Shown here piece after piece: positions 15,208-24,127 of a DNA stretch of 62,691 nt. The position numbers and the translations under genes were made by a program. This stretch comes from Sphingobacteriales bacterium (GTDB lineage: Bacteria > Bacteroidota > Bacteroidia > Chitinophagales > Chitinophagaceae): positions 1 through 62,691 of the forward strand of contig JACQDV010000061.1 in the NCBI GenBank assembly GCA_016200915.1, in the 5' to 3' direction. The notes beneath the pieces were generated by a model. That model was not told the DNA's origin and made no database searches. It saw only the letters and a program-made list of their open reading frames with translations. Each line of letters opens with the position of its first letter. The first letter of the stretch is position 1.

Positions 15208-15951
15208 ATGAAGATATTAGTTTGTATCAGCAAAACGCCGGATACCACGGCAAAAATAGCCTTCACCGATAACAATACGAAATTCGCACCCGATGGTGTG
15301 CAGTGGATCATCAATCCATACGATGAATGGTATGCACTTGTTCGTGCCATTGAATTAAAAGAGAAAGATGCCAGCACAGCTATTCACTTAGTTACGGTGG
15401 GTGCTGCTGATGCAGAGCCGATCATCCGTAAAGCATTAGCTTTGGGTGGTGATGAAGCGATTCGTGTAAATGCCGATAGTCATGATAGTTTTTATATCGC
15501 TTCACAAATTGCTGAAGTAGCCAAACAGGGCGGATATGATTTAGTATTTACCGGTAAAGAAACCATTGACTATAATGGTTCATCAATTGGTGGAATGGTT
15601 GCTGAATTACTTGATCTTCCTTATGTTTCTTTAGCAACTAAATTTGAACTGAATGGAATAACTGCTACCATTACCCGTGAAATTGAAGGTGGTGAAGAAG
15701 TGTGTGAAGTTAGCCTGCCCGTTGCCGTTAGCTGTCAGAAAGGAATGGCTGAAGCAAGAATCCCCAACATGCGTGGTATAATGGCTGCAAGAACTAAACC
15801 ATTGAAAGTAGTTGAGCCTGTTGCTGTAGATGCATTAACTTCTGTAGTAAGTTTTGAATTACCACCAGCCAAAGCCGGAGTGAAATTAGTTTCACCCGAT
15901 ACACCGGAAGAACTGGTAAGATTATTACACGAAGAAGCCAAAGTAATATAA
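15208..15951 (+). CDS. etfB: Electron transfer flavoprotein, beta subunit
   Basis: The ATG at 15208 gives 247 aa beginning MKILVCISKTPDTTAKI, the usual EtfB start; an upstream in-frame start at 15142 reads through a palindromic repeat. The protein shows the EtfB nucleotide-binding pattern (NPYDEWYALVRAIELKE, GGDEAIRV, TGKETIDYNGSSIGGMVAELL). With EtfA it forms the FAD-containing heterodimer passing electrons from acyl-CoA dehydrogenases toward the quinone pool. etfA follows after 84 bp of repeat DNA and a strong terminator closes the pair. Confidence 0.95.
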   Translation: MKILVCISKTPDTTAKIAFTDNNTKFAPDGVQWIINPYDEWYALVRAIELKEKDASTAIHLVTVGAADAEPIIRKALALGGDEAIRVNADSHDSFYIASQIAEVAKQGGYDLVFTGKETIDYNGSSIGGMVAELLDLPYVSLATKFELNGITATITREIEGGEEVCEVSLPVAVSCQKGMAEARIPNMRGIMAARTKPLKVVEPVAVDALTSVVSFELPPAKAGVKLVSPDTPEELVRLLHEEAKVI

Positions 15952-15954
15952 TAA

Positions 15955-16030
15955 TGTGCTGATGTGATAATTTGATAATATCACATCGCCATTCATTATC
16001 ACATTATCAAATTATCGAATTATCAAATTA
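15955..16030. repeat. Tandem/inverted AT-rich repeat between etfB and etfA
   Basis: The stretch is built from gataatttgataat and attatcaaattatc units in both orientations, which can fold into a hairpin. It fills the etfB-etfA gap and could attenuate or stabilise the bicistronic message; that role is inferred. Confidence 0.6.
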
Positions 16031-16035
16031 GCAAT

Positions 16036-17001
16036 ATGTCAGTTTTAATTTTCATAGACCAATCAGAAGGGCACATCAAAAAATCTTCTCTCGAAGCATT
16101 AACCTATGGTGCTGAATTAGCCGCTCAGTTAGGAACCAGTGCAGAAGCCATTGTATTGGGGGAAGTGAAAGATGATTTAGCCGCATTGGGTAAACAGGGT
16201 GTTAAGAAAATACATCAGGTAAATAATAGTGCATTGAATCATTTGGATGCACAGGTTTATACTAAAGCTATTGCAGAAGCGGTAGCAGCTACCGGTGCTA
16301 AAGTGGTAGTGTTTTCGCACAACATAAGTGGTAAAGCTATAGCTCCACGTCTTTCTGCTAAATTAAAAGCAGCGATGGTGGCTGGCGCAGTTGGATTACC
16401 TAATACCTCTAATGGATTTGTAGTAAAGAAAAATGTGTTCAGTGGAAAAGCATTTGCTAATCTTTCTTTGAACACTGATATAAAAATCATTTCGCTCAAT
16501 CCTAATTCATTTCATATTACCAATGGTGATGGCGTAGCAGAAGTTGCTCCATTATCAGTAACAGTAGATGCTCCTAAAGTAAAAGTAACTGCTGTAAATA
16601 AAGTAACTGGCGAAGTTCCATTAAGTGAAGCGGAACTGGTAGTAAGTGCCGGACGTGGTTTAAAAGGACCGGAGAACTGGGGAATGATTGAAGAAATGGC
16701 ACACCTGTTACATGCTGCTACTGCTTGTAGCCGTGCCGTAGCTGATGCAGGCTGGCGTCCGCATCATGAACATGTAGGACAAACCGGTTTGGCTATTGCG
16801 CCTAACTTATATATTGCTATTGGTATTTCTGGTGCTATACAACATTTGGCTGGTGTAAACAGAAGTAAAGTAATTGTGGTGATTAATAAAGACCCGGAAG
16901 CACCTTTCTTTAAGGCCGCTGACTATGGAATTGTTGGTGATGCATTTGAAGTGGTGCCTAAGATGAATGCAGCTATTAAGAAGCTGAAAGGAATTGCATA
17001 G
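16036..17001 (+). CDS. etfA: Electron transfer flavoprotein, alpha subunit
   Basis: A 321-aa protein. The N-terminal alpha/beta domain starts MSVLIFIDQSEGHIKKSSLE. The C-terminal FAD-binding domain has the EtfA signature from SAGRGLKGPENWGMI through SRAVADAGWRPHHEHVGQTG, APNLYIAIGISGAIQHLAG, and VVINKDPEAPFFKAADYGIVGD. It partners the EtfB product encoded just upstream. A hairpin terminator follows 26 bp after the stop. Confidence 0.96.
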   Translation: MSVLIFIDQSEGHIKKSSLEALTYGAELAAQLGTSAEAIVLGEVKDDLAALGKQGVKKIHQVNNSALNHLDAQVYTKAIAEAVAATGAKVVVFSHNISGKAIAPRLSAKLKAAMVAGAVGLPNTSNGFVVKKNVFSGKAFANLSLNTDIKIISLNPNSFHITNGDGVAEVAPLSVTVDAPKVKVTAVNKVTGEVPLSEAELVVSAGRGLKGPENWGMIEEMAHLLHAATACSRAVADAGWRPHHEHVGQTGLAIAPNLYIAIGISGAIQHLAGVNRSKVIVVINKDPEAPFFKAADYGIVGDAFEVVPKMNAAIKKLKGIA

Positions 17002-17026
17002 TTGACATGAGAAAATAAACATTAAG

Positions 17027-17055
17027 CCACGGAGCCATCCGTGGTTTTTGTTTTA
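17027..17055 (+). terminator. Intrinsic terminator of etfBA
   Basis: ccacgga (17027-17033) and tccgtgg (17038-17044) pair around a 4-nt loop and are followed by tttttgtttt, a textbook rho-independent terminator. Confidence 0.9.
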
Positions 17056-17146
17056 TATCAGTCTAAAGACTAATCCATATTATGTCCACAACTGATGTTT
17101 ACATCCCTTTTTTTTAATTAAAAAACCTTAGTTTCGTGTCCTCATT

Positions 17147-17746
17147 ATGAAGAAGATAGAACTGGAAATTGTTGCCCTTTCGCACAGCATTACACAAACT
17201 CATTCGTATGCGGTGGTATTGGGTGAAGTAAATGGTTTGCGCCGTTTACCCATCGTTATCGGTGGATTTGAAGCACAGGCTATCGCTGTTGCCTTAGAAA
17301 AAATGCATCCCAGCCGTCCGCTTACACATGATTTAATGAAAAACTTTATGACGGCCTTTAACGTGGAATTGCATGAAGTGGTGATTTGTGATTTGCAGGA
17401 AGGCATCTTCTACTCCAAATTAGTTTGTTCTACAGAAAATGATACAGTAGAGATTGATTCCCGTACTTCTGATGCGCTGGCATTGGCAGTTCGTTTTGGT
17501 TGCCCCATTTATACGTATGAAAATATACTGGAGAATGCAGGCATTATGATGGAAGAGACCGATAAAGAAAAAAGAAAAGTAGAAGCAGTTGGCGCCACTG
17601 CCGAAACAAGTACAAGTAATGAGGATTTAAAAACTCTGTCTCTGGAAGAATTACAGACCTTGCTGAATGATGTGCTGGAATCTGAAGATTACATGAGGGC
17701 CATTGCCATTCGTGATGAAATAAACAACCGCAAAAAGAAATCCTGA
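17147..17746 (+). CDS. Bifunctional nuclease family protein with UVR motif
   Basis: A 199-aa protein. The N-terminal DUF151/bifunctional-nuclease domain (about 1-135) shows LPIVIGGFEAQAIAVALEK, RPLTHDLM and IDSRTSDALALAVRFGCPIY. An acidic linker leads to a C-terminal UVR-type helical hairpin (LEELQTLLNDVLESEDYMRAIAIRDEI split across about 165-192), the UvrB/UvrC contact motif. Family knowledge: members have been reported to have DNase/RNase activity; physiological roles in bacteria are poorly defined. It is followed by ispE after about 40 bp. Confidence 0.9.
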   Translation: MKKIELEIVALSHSITQTHSYAVVLGEVNGLRRLPIVIGGFEAQAIAVALEKMHPSRPLTHDLMKNFMTAFNVELHEVVICDLQEGIFYSKLVCSTENDTVEIDSRTSDALALAVRFGCPIYTYENILENAGIMMEETDKEKRKVEAVGATAETSTSNEDLKTLSLEELQTLLNDVLESEDYMRAIAIRDEINNRKKKS

Positions 17747-17788
17747 TTTTTCTTCGCTTAATTTTATTGTTCACCAAATGAATTGCCC

Positions 17789-18613
17789 GTGATTGTTTTT
17801 CCCAACTGTAAAATCAATCTTGGGTTAACTATTACCCGCAAACGGGAAGATGGCTTTCATGACCTGGAAACCGTCTTCTACCCTATTGCAATTAAAGATG
17901 CACTGGAAATAACACAACAACCAGATGCCAATACTCCTACTACTTTTACACAAAGCGGAATAACGATTGAAGGAAATGCTGATGATAATCTTTGCCTGAA
18001 AGCTTATCATTTGCTGAAGAAAGATTTTCCACACCTGCCCAATATTCAATTGCATTTGCACAAAGTAATTCCGATGGGTGCAGGATTGGGTGGAGGTAGT
18101 AGCGATGGTGCTTTTACTTTGAAACTGCTGAATCAAAAATTCCAGTTAGGATTATCTGTTGAACAATTGATTGATTATGCGTTACAGTTGGGAAGTGATT
18201 GTCCTTTCTTTATTATCAACCAGCCCTGCTTTGCAACCGGAAGGGGAGAATTTTTGCAAAAGATAACTATAGATTTATCAGCTTATCGTTTTGTAATTGT
18301 CAATCCGGGCATTCATGTAAATACAGGTTGGGCATTTTCACAACTTCAGCTGAAACCGGTGTCAGACATCTTAAAGATGTCAGACACCTTACTGCAACCC
18401 GTTGAAAGTTGGAAAGATGTTTTGATAAATGATTTTGAAAAACCGGTATTCGAAAAACATCCGGAGATAAAAAACATCAAAGACAAATTGTATGAAGCCG
18501 GGGCGGTGTATGCTTCAATGAGCGGCAGCGGCAGTACGGTTTATGGGTTGTTTACTGCTAAACCTATGCTGGAAAATAGTTTTCCGGCCCATTACTTTGT
18601 AAAACAGCTATAA
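17789..18613 (+). CDS. ispE: 4-diphosphocytidyl-2-C-methyl-D-erythritol kinase
   Basis: A GHMP kinase of about 274 aa. NCKINLGL at the N-terminus, the ATP-binding motif PMGAGLGGGSSDGA near 95-108, GSDCPFF and MSGSGSTVYG near the end are all diagnostic. It phosphorylates CDP-ME in the non-mevalonate isoprenoid pathway. No ATG start fits: GTG at 17789 gives MIVFPNCKINLG, which suits the family, and an in-frame TTG at 17783 is the alternative. A 31-bp palindrome (18358-18388) is translated in frame as VSDILKMSDT. Confidence 0.93.
   Translation: MIVFPNCKINLGLTITRKREDGFHDLETVFYPIAIKDALEITQQPDANTPTTFTQSGITIEGNADDNLCLKAYHLLKKDFPHLPNIQLHLHKVIPMGAGLGGGSSDGAFTLKLLNQKFQLGLSVEQLIDYALQLGSDCPFFIINQPCFATGRGEFLQKITIDLSAYRFVIVNPGIHVNTGWAFSQLQLKPVSDILKMSDTLLQPVESWKDVLINDFEKPVFEKHPEIKNIKDKLYEAGAVYASMSGSGSTVYGLFTAKPMLENSFPAHYFVKQL
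18358..18388. repeat. Palindromic repeat inside ispE
   Basis: ggtgtcagacatctt is followed by aaagatgtcagacacc. The two halves are near-perfect inverted copies (two internal A mismatches), a self-complementary 31-bp unit in coding sequence. The gtcagac core also recurs between genes at 20035-20122. Confidence 0.7.
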
Positions 18614-18783
18614 GATTGTATCTTGCCGCAAATTCAAGGTTATCAAAACAAAAGTTTACATAGTACACTTTCTTCACTTTAATTTAGATTTCCTCAATCA
18701 CCGAGGATAATCTCGTCCTACTCCCCCACCGGGGGAAATATTGCTATTCCCTTTTTTTACTTTTTACTTTTTAATTAAATACC

Positions 18784-20019
18784 ATGCATTCCACTATAGC
18801 ATTAACTGCCAATACGCAGTATTATTTAGACTTAGAAGAAAAATACGGAGCACATAATTATCATCCATTACCAGTTGTATTAAATAAAGGTGAAGGTCCT
18901 TTTGTATGGGATGTGGATGGAAAAAGATATTATGATTTCCTGAGTGGTTACTCTGCTGTTAACCAGGGGCATTGTCATCCGAAGATTATAAAATCATTTA
19001 TTGAACAGGCGCAACAACTAACGCTTACTTCAAGAGCTTTTCATAATAACCTGCTGGGTGAATATGAAAAATATATCACTGGTTTATTTGGATACGATAA
19101 AGTGTTACCAATGAACACTGGTGTGGAAGCCGTGGAAACAGCTATCAAACTTGCCCGTAAATGGGCTTACGAAGTAAAAGGTGTGGAAACCGGTAAAGCC
19201 AAAATCATTGTATGTGAAGGCAACTTTCATGGAAGAACATCTACTGTTATTTCTTTCAGCAGCGATCCTTCTGCTTATACCAACTTCGGACCTTACATGC
19301 CCGGCTTTGAAGCTATTCCTTTCAACAACCTGCAGGCTTTGGAAAAAGCATTGCAGGATAAAAATGTAGCAGCCTTTTTATTTGAACCCATACAAGGTGA
19401 AGCAGGTGTTTTAGTTCCGGATGAAGGTTATCTAACTGCTGTAAGAAATTTATGTACTGAATACAATGTGTTGATGATTGCGGATGAAATACAAACAGGA
19501 TTAGCAAGAACGGGAAAGATGCTGGCCTGCGACCATGAGAATGTTCGTCCCGATATTGTTACATTAGGTAAAGCATTAAGTGGTGGCACTATGCCGGTGA
19601 GTGCCGTGTTAGCTGATGATGAAATCATGCTCACTATTAAGCCGGGTGAACATGGCTCCACTTACGGTGGCAATCCATTAGCCTGTGCAGTTGGCATTAC
19701 TTCCTTGCAGGTTTTACAAGACGAGAAGATGATTGAGAATGCAGCAATCATGGGTCAATTGCTGAGAGATGAATTAAAAAAAATAAATTCCCCTTTCATC
19801 AGCATCATTCGTGGTAAAGGATTATTGAATGCAATTGTTATCAATCATCCCAACAAAGAAGCAGCATGGGATTTATGTTTGGAGTTAAAAGAAAATGGAT
19901 TATTAGCCAAGCCAACTCATGGAGATAAAATCCGTTTTGCCCCACCGTTAGTAATTACAAAAGAGCAAATATTAGAATGTGTGGGAATTATTAAAAAGAG
20001 TTTGGAGATATTGAAATAA
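18784..20019 (+). CDS. rocD: Ornithine--oxo-acid transaminase
   Basis: A 411-aa class-III aminotransferase. The N-terminus ([20 protein letters not shown]) matches ornithine aminotransferases. [18 protein letters not shown] binds PLP phosphate, EPIQGEAGV and [12 protein letters not shown] follow, and the PLP lysine is K263 in TLGKALSGG. It converts ornithine and 2-oxoglutarate to glutamate semialdehyde and glutamate, linking arginine and proline metabolism. It is a single gene with palindromic repeats and a terminator downstream. Confidence 0.95.
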   Translation: MHSTIALTANTQYYLDLEEKYGAHNYHPLPVVLNKGEGPFVWDVDGKRYYDFLSGYSAVNQGHCHPKIIKSFIEQAQQLTLTSRAFHNNLLGEYEKYITGLFGYDKVLPMNTGVEAVETAIKLARKWAYEVKGVETGKAKIIVCEGNFHGRTSTVISFSSDPSAYTNFGPYMPGFEAIPFNNLQALEKALQDKNVAAFLFEPIQGEAGVLVPDEGYLTAVRNLCTEYNVLMIADEIQTGLARTGKMLACDHENVRPDIVTLGKALSGGTMPVSAVLADDEIMLTIKPGEHGSTYGGNPLACAVGITSLQVLQDEKMIENAAIMGQLLRDELKKINSPFISIIRGKGLLNAIVINHPNKEAAWDLCLELKENGLLAKPTHGDKIRFAPPLVITKEQILECVGIIKKSLEILK

Positions 20020-20034
20020 GAAACAACAGTCCAA

Positions 20035-20083
20035 CCGTCCCGGTCTGACTGTTGAACACGCCACCATTGTCAGACCGGGACGG
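20035..20083. repeat. 15-bp perfect inverted repeat downstream of rocD
   Basis: ccgtcccggtctgac (20035-20049) and gtcagaccgggacgg (20069-20083) are perfect complements. An overlapping pair, ccattgtc and gacaatgg, allows alternative pairing. It belongs to the gtcagac-type palindromes also found in ispE. Confidence 0.8.
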
Positions 20084-20101
20084 TCGGACAATGGTTATAC
20101 G

Positions 20102-20134
20102 GTCTGATGATTTTTATCAGACTGTTTTATTTTT
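20102..20134 (+). terminator. Terminator of rocD
   Basis: gtctgat (20102-20108) and atcagac (20116-20122) form a 7-bp stem, followed by tgttttattttt. Confidence 0.6.
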
Positions 20135-20181
20135 AGTAATCCTTAACTTTAAACCTTAAACTTTTAACCCTCAAACTGATT

Positions 20182-20889
20182 ATGGATACTCATCTTCACC
20201 ATGACCATACTGAATCGCATTTAAAAAGCAGTGAAACCCTAACCGATATTGTTATCGGTATGAGTGATGGTTTAACAGTGCCATTTGCATTGGCTGCCGG
20301 TTTAAGTGGTGCGGTAAGTGATACCCACATTATAGTTATTGCCGGTATTGCTGAAATTGCTGCAGGCTCCATTGCTATGGGCTTAGGTGGTTACCTGGCC
20401 GGCAAAACCGAACAGGACCATTATAACAGCGAAGTAAAAAGAGAATATGATGAAATAGAAAACCTGCGTCACCGGGAAATTGAGGAAACAAAAGATTTTT
20501 TTGCCAGCATTGGATTAAGCGAAGAGTTGCAAAATAACGCCACCGATGAAATTGCACAGGATAAAGATCGTTGGGTTGATTTTATGATGAAATATGAATT
20601 AGGTCTTGAAAAACCAGATCCCAAACGGGCAAGAAAAAGTGCTTTAAATATCGGACTCTCCTATATTGCTGGCGGTCTCGTTCCACTGAGTCCTTACTTT
20701 TTTGTTGACACCCCAATCATGGGATTAAAGTTATCCGTCATCGTTACATTGCTATGCTTATTTGTATTTGGTTATTTCAAATCAAAAATCACTGGTATCA
20801 ATCCATGGGCTGGTGCGATGAGAGTAATGCTGATAGGTGCAATGGCTGCTGCTGCTGCCTTTGGAATTGCTAAACTGTTTGAAGGATAA
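20182..20889 (+). CDS. VIT1/CCC1-type metal transporter
   Basis: A 235-aa membrane protein. DIVIGMSDGLTVPFALAAGL is the hallmark first helix, followed by GIAEIAAGSIAMGLGGYLAGK. A charged cytoplasmic loop (about 70-150) has many Glu/Lys, and three C-terminal helices follow, including ALNIGLSYIAGGLVPLSPYF. A His-rich N-terminus (HLHHDHTESH) may bind metal. Family knowledge: VIT/CCC1 proteins move Fe(II) or Mn(II) out of the cytosol. It is a single gene. Confidence 0.92.
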   Translation: MDTHLHHDHTESHLKSSETLTDIVIGMSDGLTVPFALAAGLSGAVSDTHIIVIAGIAEIAAGSIAMGLGGYLAGKTEQDHYNSEVKREYDEIENLRHREIEETKDFFASIGLSEELQNNATDEIAQDKDRWVDFMMKYELGLEKPDPKRARKSALNIGLSYIAGGLVPLSPYFFVDTPIMGLKLSVIVTLLCLFVFGYFKSKITGINPWAGAMRVMLIGAMAAAAAFGIAKLFEG

Positions 20890-20904
20890 ACGGCCATCTT
20901 GCCT

Positions 20905-20912
20905 TAAATTTG
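20905..20912 (+). promoter_or_regulatory. TAnnTTTG promoter box of glnS
   Basis: TAAATTTG lies 22 bp before the glnS ATG at 20934, with a TTG at 20879-20881 about 23 bp upstream of it. This fits the TTG/TAnnTTTG layout of Bacteroidetes sigma-A promoters. Confidence 0.5.
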
Positions 20913-20933
20913 CGCCTCAACCAGTTAAGAGCT

Positions 20934-22592
20934 ATGAGTGAAGAAAAAAGCCTGAATTTTATTGAAGAGATTATTGAAGAGCATTTAAAAGAAGGAAAGT
21001 ATCAATCCATCCTTACCCGCTTTCCACCAGAGCCAAATGGTTATTTACATATTGGTCATGCTAAAAGTATTTGCTTAAACTTTGGTTTGGGTATTGAATA
21101 CAATGGCAAAACCAATCTTCGCTTTGATGATACCAACCCTGTTACCGAAGACACAGAATATGTTGACAGTATTAAAGAAGATATTCAATGGCTGGGTTTT
21201 AACTGGGCTAATGAATTTTATGCTTCTGATTATTTTGATACACTTTACGAATATGCCGTTAAGCTGATTAAAAAAGGATTGGCTTATGTAGATGATTCCT
21301 CAGCAGAAGAAATAGCATCACAAAAAGGAACACCCACTCAACCAGGTGTAAGAAATAAATATGCCGACAGAACAGCAGAAGAAAACCTGCAACTCTTTGC
21401 AGATATGAAAGTGGGCAAATACACCGACGGCGAAAAAGTATTGAGAGCAAAGATTGATATGGCTGATCCCAACATGCACATGCGTGACCCTATCATCTAT
21501 CGCATCAAGCATGCACATCATCATCGTACCGGTGATAAATGGTGTATTTATCCGATGTATGATTTTGCACATGGCCAAAGTGATTCTATTGAAAATATCA
21601 CTCACTCCATTTGTACACTTGAATTCATTCCTCACCGTCCTTTGTATGACTGGTGTATTGAAAAATTAGAAATCTTCCCATCTAAACAATATGAGTTTGC
21701 CCGTTTGAATCTTACTTATACCGTAATGAGCAAACGTAAACTATTGCAATTAGTAAATGAAAATCATGTAAGCGGATGGGATGACCCACGCATGCCAACT
21801 ATCAGCGGTTTACGCCGCCGTGGTTATACGCCTGAATCCATCCGTGATTTTTGTGACCGCATCGGTGTAGCCAAAAGAGATAATTTGATTGATGTTTCTC
21901 TTTTAGAATTCTGTGTCAGAGAACATCTCAATAAAGTGGCATTGAGAAGAATGGTGGTATTTGACCCGTTAAAAATCACCATCACTAATTATCCTGAAAC
22001 AGCAGAAATACTAACTACAGATAATAATCCTGAAGACCCGAATGGCGGTGTTCGTGATATTTCTTTCAGTAAAGAAATATTGATTGAGAAGGACGACTTC
22101 ATGGAAAATCCTCCAAAAAAATATTTTCGTTTGGCTCCCGGGCAAATGGTTCGTTTGAAGAGTGCTTATATTATCAAATGCGATGAAGTAATAAAAGATG
22201 CTGCCGGAAATGTTACTGAATTAAAATGCACTTATATTCCTGAAAGTAAAAGTGGTTCCGATACATCCGGCATTCATGTAAAAGGAACATTGCATTGGGT
22301 AAATGCAGCCGATGCAGTAAAAGTGGAAGTAAGAGAATATGACCGTTTATTCAAAGCAGAAGATATATCCAGCGAGGAAGGAGATTTTAAAGATTATATC
22401 AATGCTAATTCTTTAAACATTGTAACAGGCTATGCGGAGCCTTCTATCTTAAATGCAAATAACGAAAACCGTTTCCAGTTTTTGCGGAAGGGATATTACT
22501 GTTTAGATAAAGATTCATCCAAAGAAAAAATCATCTTTAACAGAACAGTTACTTTAAAAGATACATGGGCTAAAGAAGCGAAGAAAGCTTAA
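20934..22592 (+). CDS. glnS: Glutamine--tRNA ligase
   Basis: A 552-aa class-I synthetase. HIGH is at 39-42 (LHIGHAKSICLNFGLG) and the KMSKS-equivalent MSKRK at about 265-269. DDTNPVTEDTEYVDSI is the GlnRS/GluRS-type binding segment, and the C-terminal half is the two-barrel GlnRS anticodon domain rather than the helical GluRS one. The ATG at 20934 is chosen because the promoter box lies just upstream; a longer frame from 20910 would overlap it. The stop overlaps the convergent gene at 22589 by 4 bp. Confidence 0.95.
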   Translation: MSEEKSLNFIEEIIEEHLKEGKYQSILTRFPPEPNGYLHIGHAKSICLNFGLGIEYNGKTNLRFDDTNPVTEDTEYVDSIKEDIQWLGFNWANEFYASDYFDTLYEYAVKLIKKGLAYVDDSSAEEIASQKGTPTQPGVRNKYADRTAEENLQLFADMKVGKYTDGEKVLRAKIDMADPNMHMRDPIIYRIKHAHHHRTGDKWCIYPMYDFAHGQSDSIENITHSICTLEFIPHRPLYDWCIEKLEIFPSKQYEFARLNLTYTVMSKRKLLQLVNENHVSGWDDPRMPTISGLRRRGYTPESIRDFCDRIGVAKRDNLIDVSLLEFCVREHLNKVALRRMVVFDPLKITITNYPETAEILTTDNNPEDPNGGVRDISFSKEILIEKDDFMENPPKKYFRLAPGQMVRLKSAYIIKCDEVIKDAAGNVTELKCTYIPESKSGSDTSGIHVKGTLHWVNAADAVKVEVREYDRLFKAEDISSEEGDFKDYINANSLNIVTGYAEPSILNANNENRFQFLRKGYYCLDKDSSKEKIIFNRTVTLKDTWAKEAKKA

Positions 22593-22981
22593 TCTTCGTT
22601 GGGCACTTCTATATCAGGCAAAAAGGACATTATCAACATCAATACAGAAGCTGCGATAGCAATTATTATCCATGGCTTTCGTTCCGGGCATTCTCCGTAG
22701 CTGCATGCAGTAATAATAATGAGGTTGCGGATGCTCCATCCTAAGTTTACTGCACACACAAAAATATTTGCTCTCTTAGCCCAAACTTTAGGAATTAAAA
22801 AACAAATGATTGCAGCACTGGCCAATACTATGTGCAACAAACCAGGACGACCAAATGCCGTCAAAGCCTTATTCATTCCGGTAAAAGAAATATTCTGAGA
22901 AACAATAAATATCCATGGATTAAAGCAGGCAATAATCAGTACAATAGAAAATATAGAACCCAGCCAGTTTGAATACCGCAT
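22589..22981 (-). CDS. Four-helix membrane protein, unknown function
   Basis: A 130-aa protein with four hydrophobic segments (about 8-28, 45-63, 70-90, 103-120). Conserved-looking cysteines sit in TACSYGECPER between helices 3 and 4. No family was recognised. It is convergent with glnS. Confidence 0.65.
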   Translation of the reverse strand: MRYSNWLGSIFSIVLIIACFNPWIFIVSQNISFTGMNKALTAFGRPGLLHIVLASAAIICFLIPKVWAKRANIFVCAVNLGWSIRNLIIITACSYGECPERKPWIIIAIAASVLMLIMSFLPDIEVPNED

Positions 22982-23016
22982 AGTTTTAAATGGTCTGTAA
23001 ATATAAGGTTGTTAAT

Positions 23017-23045
23017 AAAAAAGGTTACAATAAGCTTGTAACCTT
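23017..23045 (-). terminator. Terminator of tRNA-Cys
   Basis: aaggttacaa and ttgtaacctt form a 10-bp stem around taagc. On the minus strand it follows the tRNA and ends in TTTTTT. Confidence 0.85.
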
Positions 23046-23057
23046 CATAATTGCCTG

Positions 23058-23128
23058 AGGTTCCGAGCGGATTCAAACCGCTGTAGGAGCTTTTGCAGAG
23101 CTCTGCCTAGTCACTCGGCCACGGAACC
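23058..23128 (-). tRNA. tRNA-Cys (GCA)
   Basis: The minus-strand cloverleaf has acceptor stem GGTTCCG/CGGAACC, anticodon stem GAGCT/AGCTC with loop CTGCAAA (anticodon GCA), a T arm with GGTTTGAATCC and discriminator U73, the tRNA-Cys identity base. CCA is not encoded. Confidence 0.95.
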
Positions 23129-23228
23129 AATTTGCCCGTTAATAACGCTTAAACTTCAATTGCATTGCTTATCGGGTGGGCAAAAGTAGTATATTCGACG
23201 TTAATTCCATAAACACAACCGCATTTTT

Positions 23229-24104
23229 ATGAAACCCATTGCAGATTCGGAGCTGATTATTAACAACCGCGGAGCTATCTATCACCTTGATGTTCGTCCT
23301 GAAGAACTATCGGACACTATTATTGTTGTTGGCGATCCTGACCGTGTGAAAAAAGTGAGCAAATATTTTGATAAAATTGAATATAAGTGCCAGCACAGGG
23401 AGTTTATTACTCACACGGGTTACATCGGCGCTAAAAGAATTTCTGTTATTTCAACCGGTATCGGGCCAGATAATATTGATATAGTATTGAATGAAATTGA
23501 TGCGCTGCATAATATTGATTTTACAACAAGACTGATAAAAGAAAAACTCACTTCTGTCAACATCATTCGCATGGGCACTTCCGGTTCTTTACAAAATGAA
23601 ATTCCGGTTGATAGCCTGGTAGCTTCTACACATGGATTGGGTATTGATAACCTGCTCCATTTTTACAGAATGGAAAATAATGAAGAAGAAAAGCAATTGA
23701 TACATGCCTTTATCACACACACACAGATGCATAACAGCTTATCTCAACCATATATCTCCGCTTGCAGTGTTTCTTTATTAAAAAATTTTGTGGATGGTTT
23801 TTACAGGGGTATTACAGTAACCTGTCCCGGTTTTTATGGACCGCAGGGACGCATCTTAAGATTAGGTTTGAATAATCCTGAACTGATCAATCGCCTTACC
23901 GAATTTCAATTTGGCAATCACCGTATTGCTAATTTTGAAATGGAAACTTCAGCTATTTATGGTTTAGGAAAATTGTTAGGACATCATTGCTTGAGTTTAA
24001 ATGCTATTGTGGCAAACCGTATTGCTAAAACATTTTCTAAAGATGGAAATGCTGCGGTAGAAAATTTAATTAAGAAAGGATTGGAAATTATTGCCAACCT
24101 TTAA
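23229..24104 (+). CDS. Nucleoside phosphorylase (uridine phosphorylase-like)
   Basis: A 291-aa PNP/UDP-family protein. VVGDPDRVKKVSKYFDK is the phosphate-binding glycine/aspartate motif, STGIGPDNIDIVLNEIDAL and RMGTSGSLQNEIPVDS follow, and NFEMETSAIYGLGKLLG carries the ribose-binding Met-Glu. It cleaves a nucleoside with phosphate to base and ribose-1-phosphate. Uridine is favoured by overall pattern, but base specificity cannot be fixed from sequence alone. dapF follows 17-23 bp downstream. Confidence 0.9.
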   Translation: MKPIADSELIINNRGAIYHLDVRPEELSDTIIVVGDPDRVKKVSKYFDKIEYKCQHREFITHTGYIGAKRISVISTGIGPDNIDIVLNEIDALHNIDFTTRLIKEKLTSVNIIRMGTSGSLQNEIPVDSLVASTHGLGIDNLLHFYRMENNEEEKQLIHAFITHTQMHNSLSQPYISACSVSLLKNFVDGFYRGITVTCPGFYGPQGRILRLGLNNPELINRLTEFQFGNHRIANFEMETSAIYGLGKLLGHHCLSLNAIVANRIAKTFSKDGNAAVENLIKKGLEIIANL

Positions 24105-24127
24105 AAAATATTTTTCGTCTGATGATT

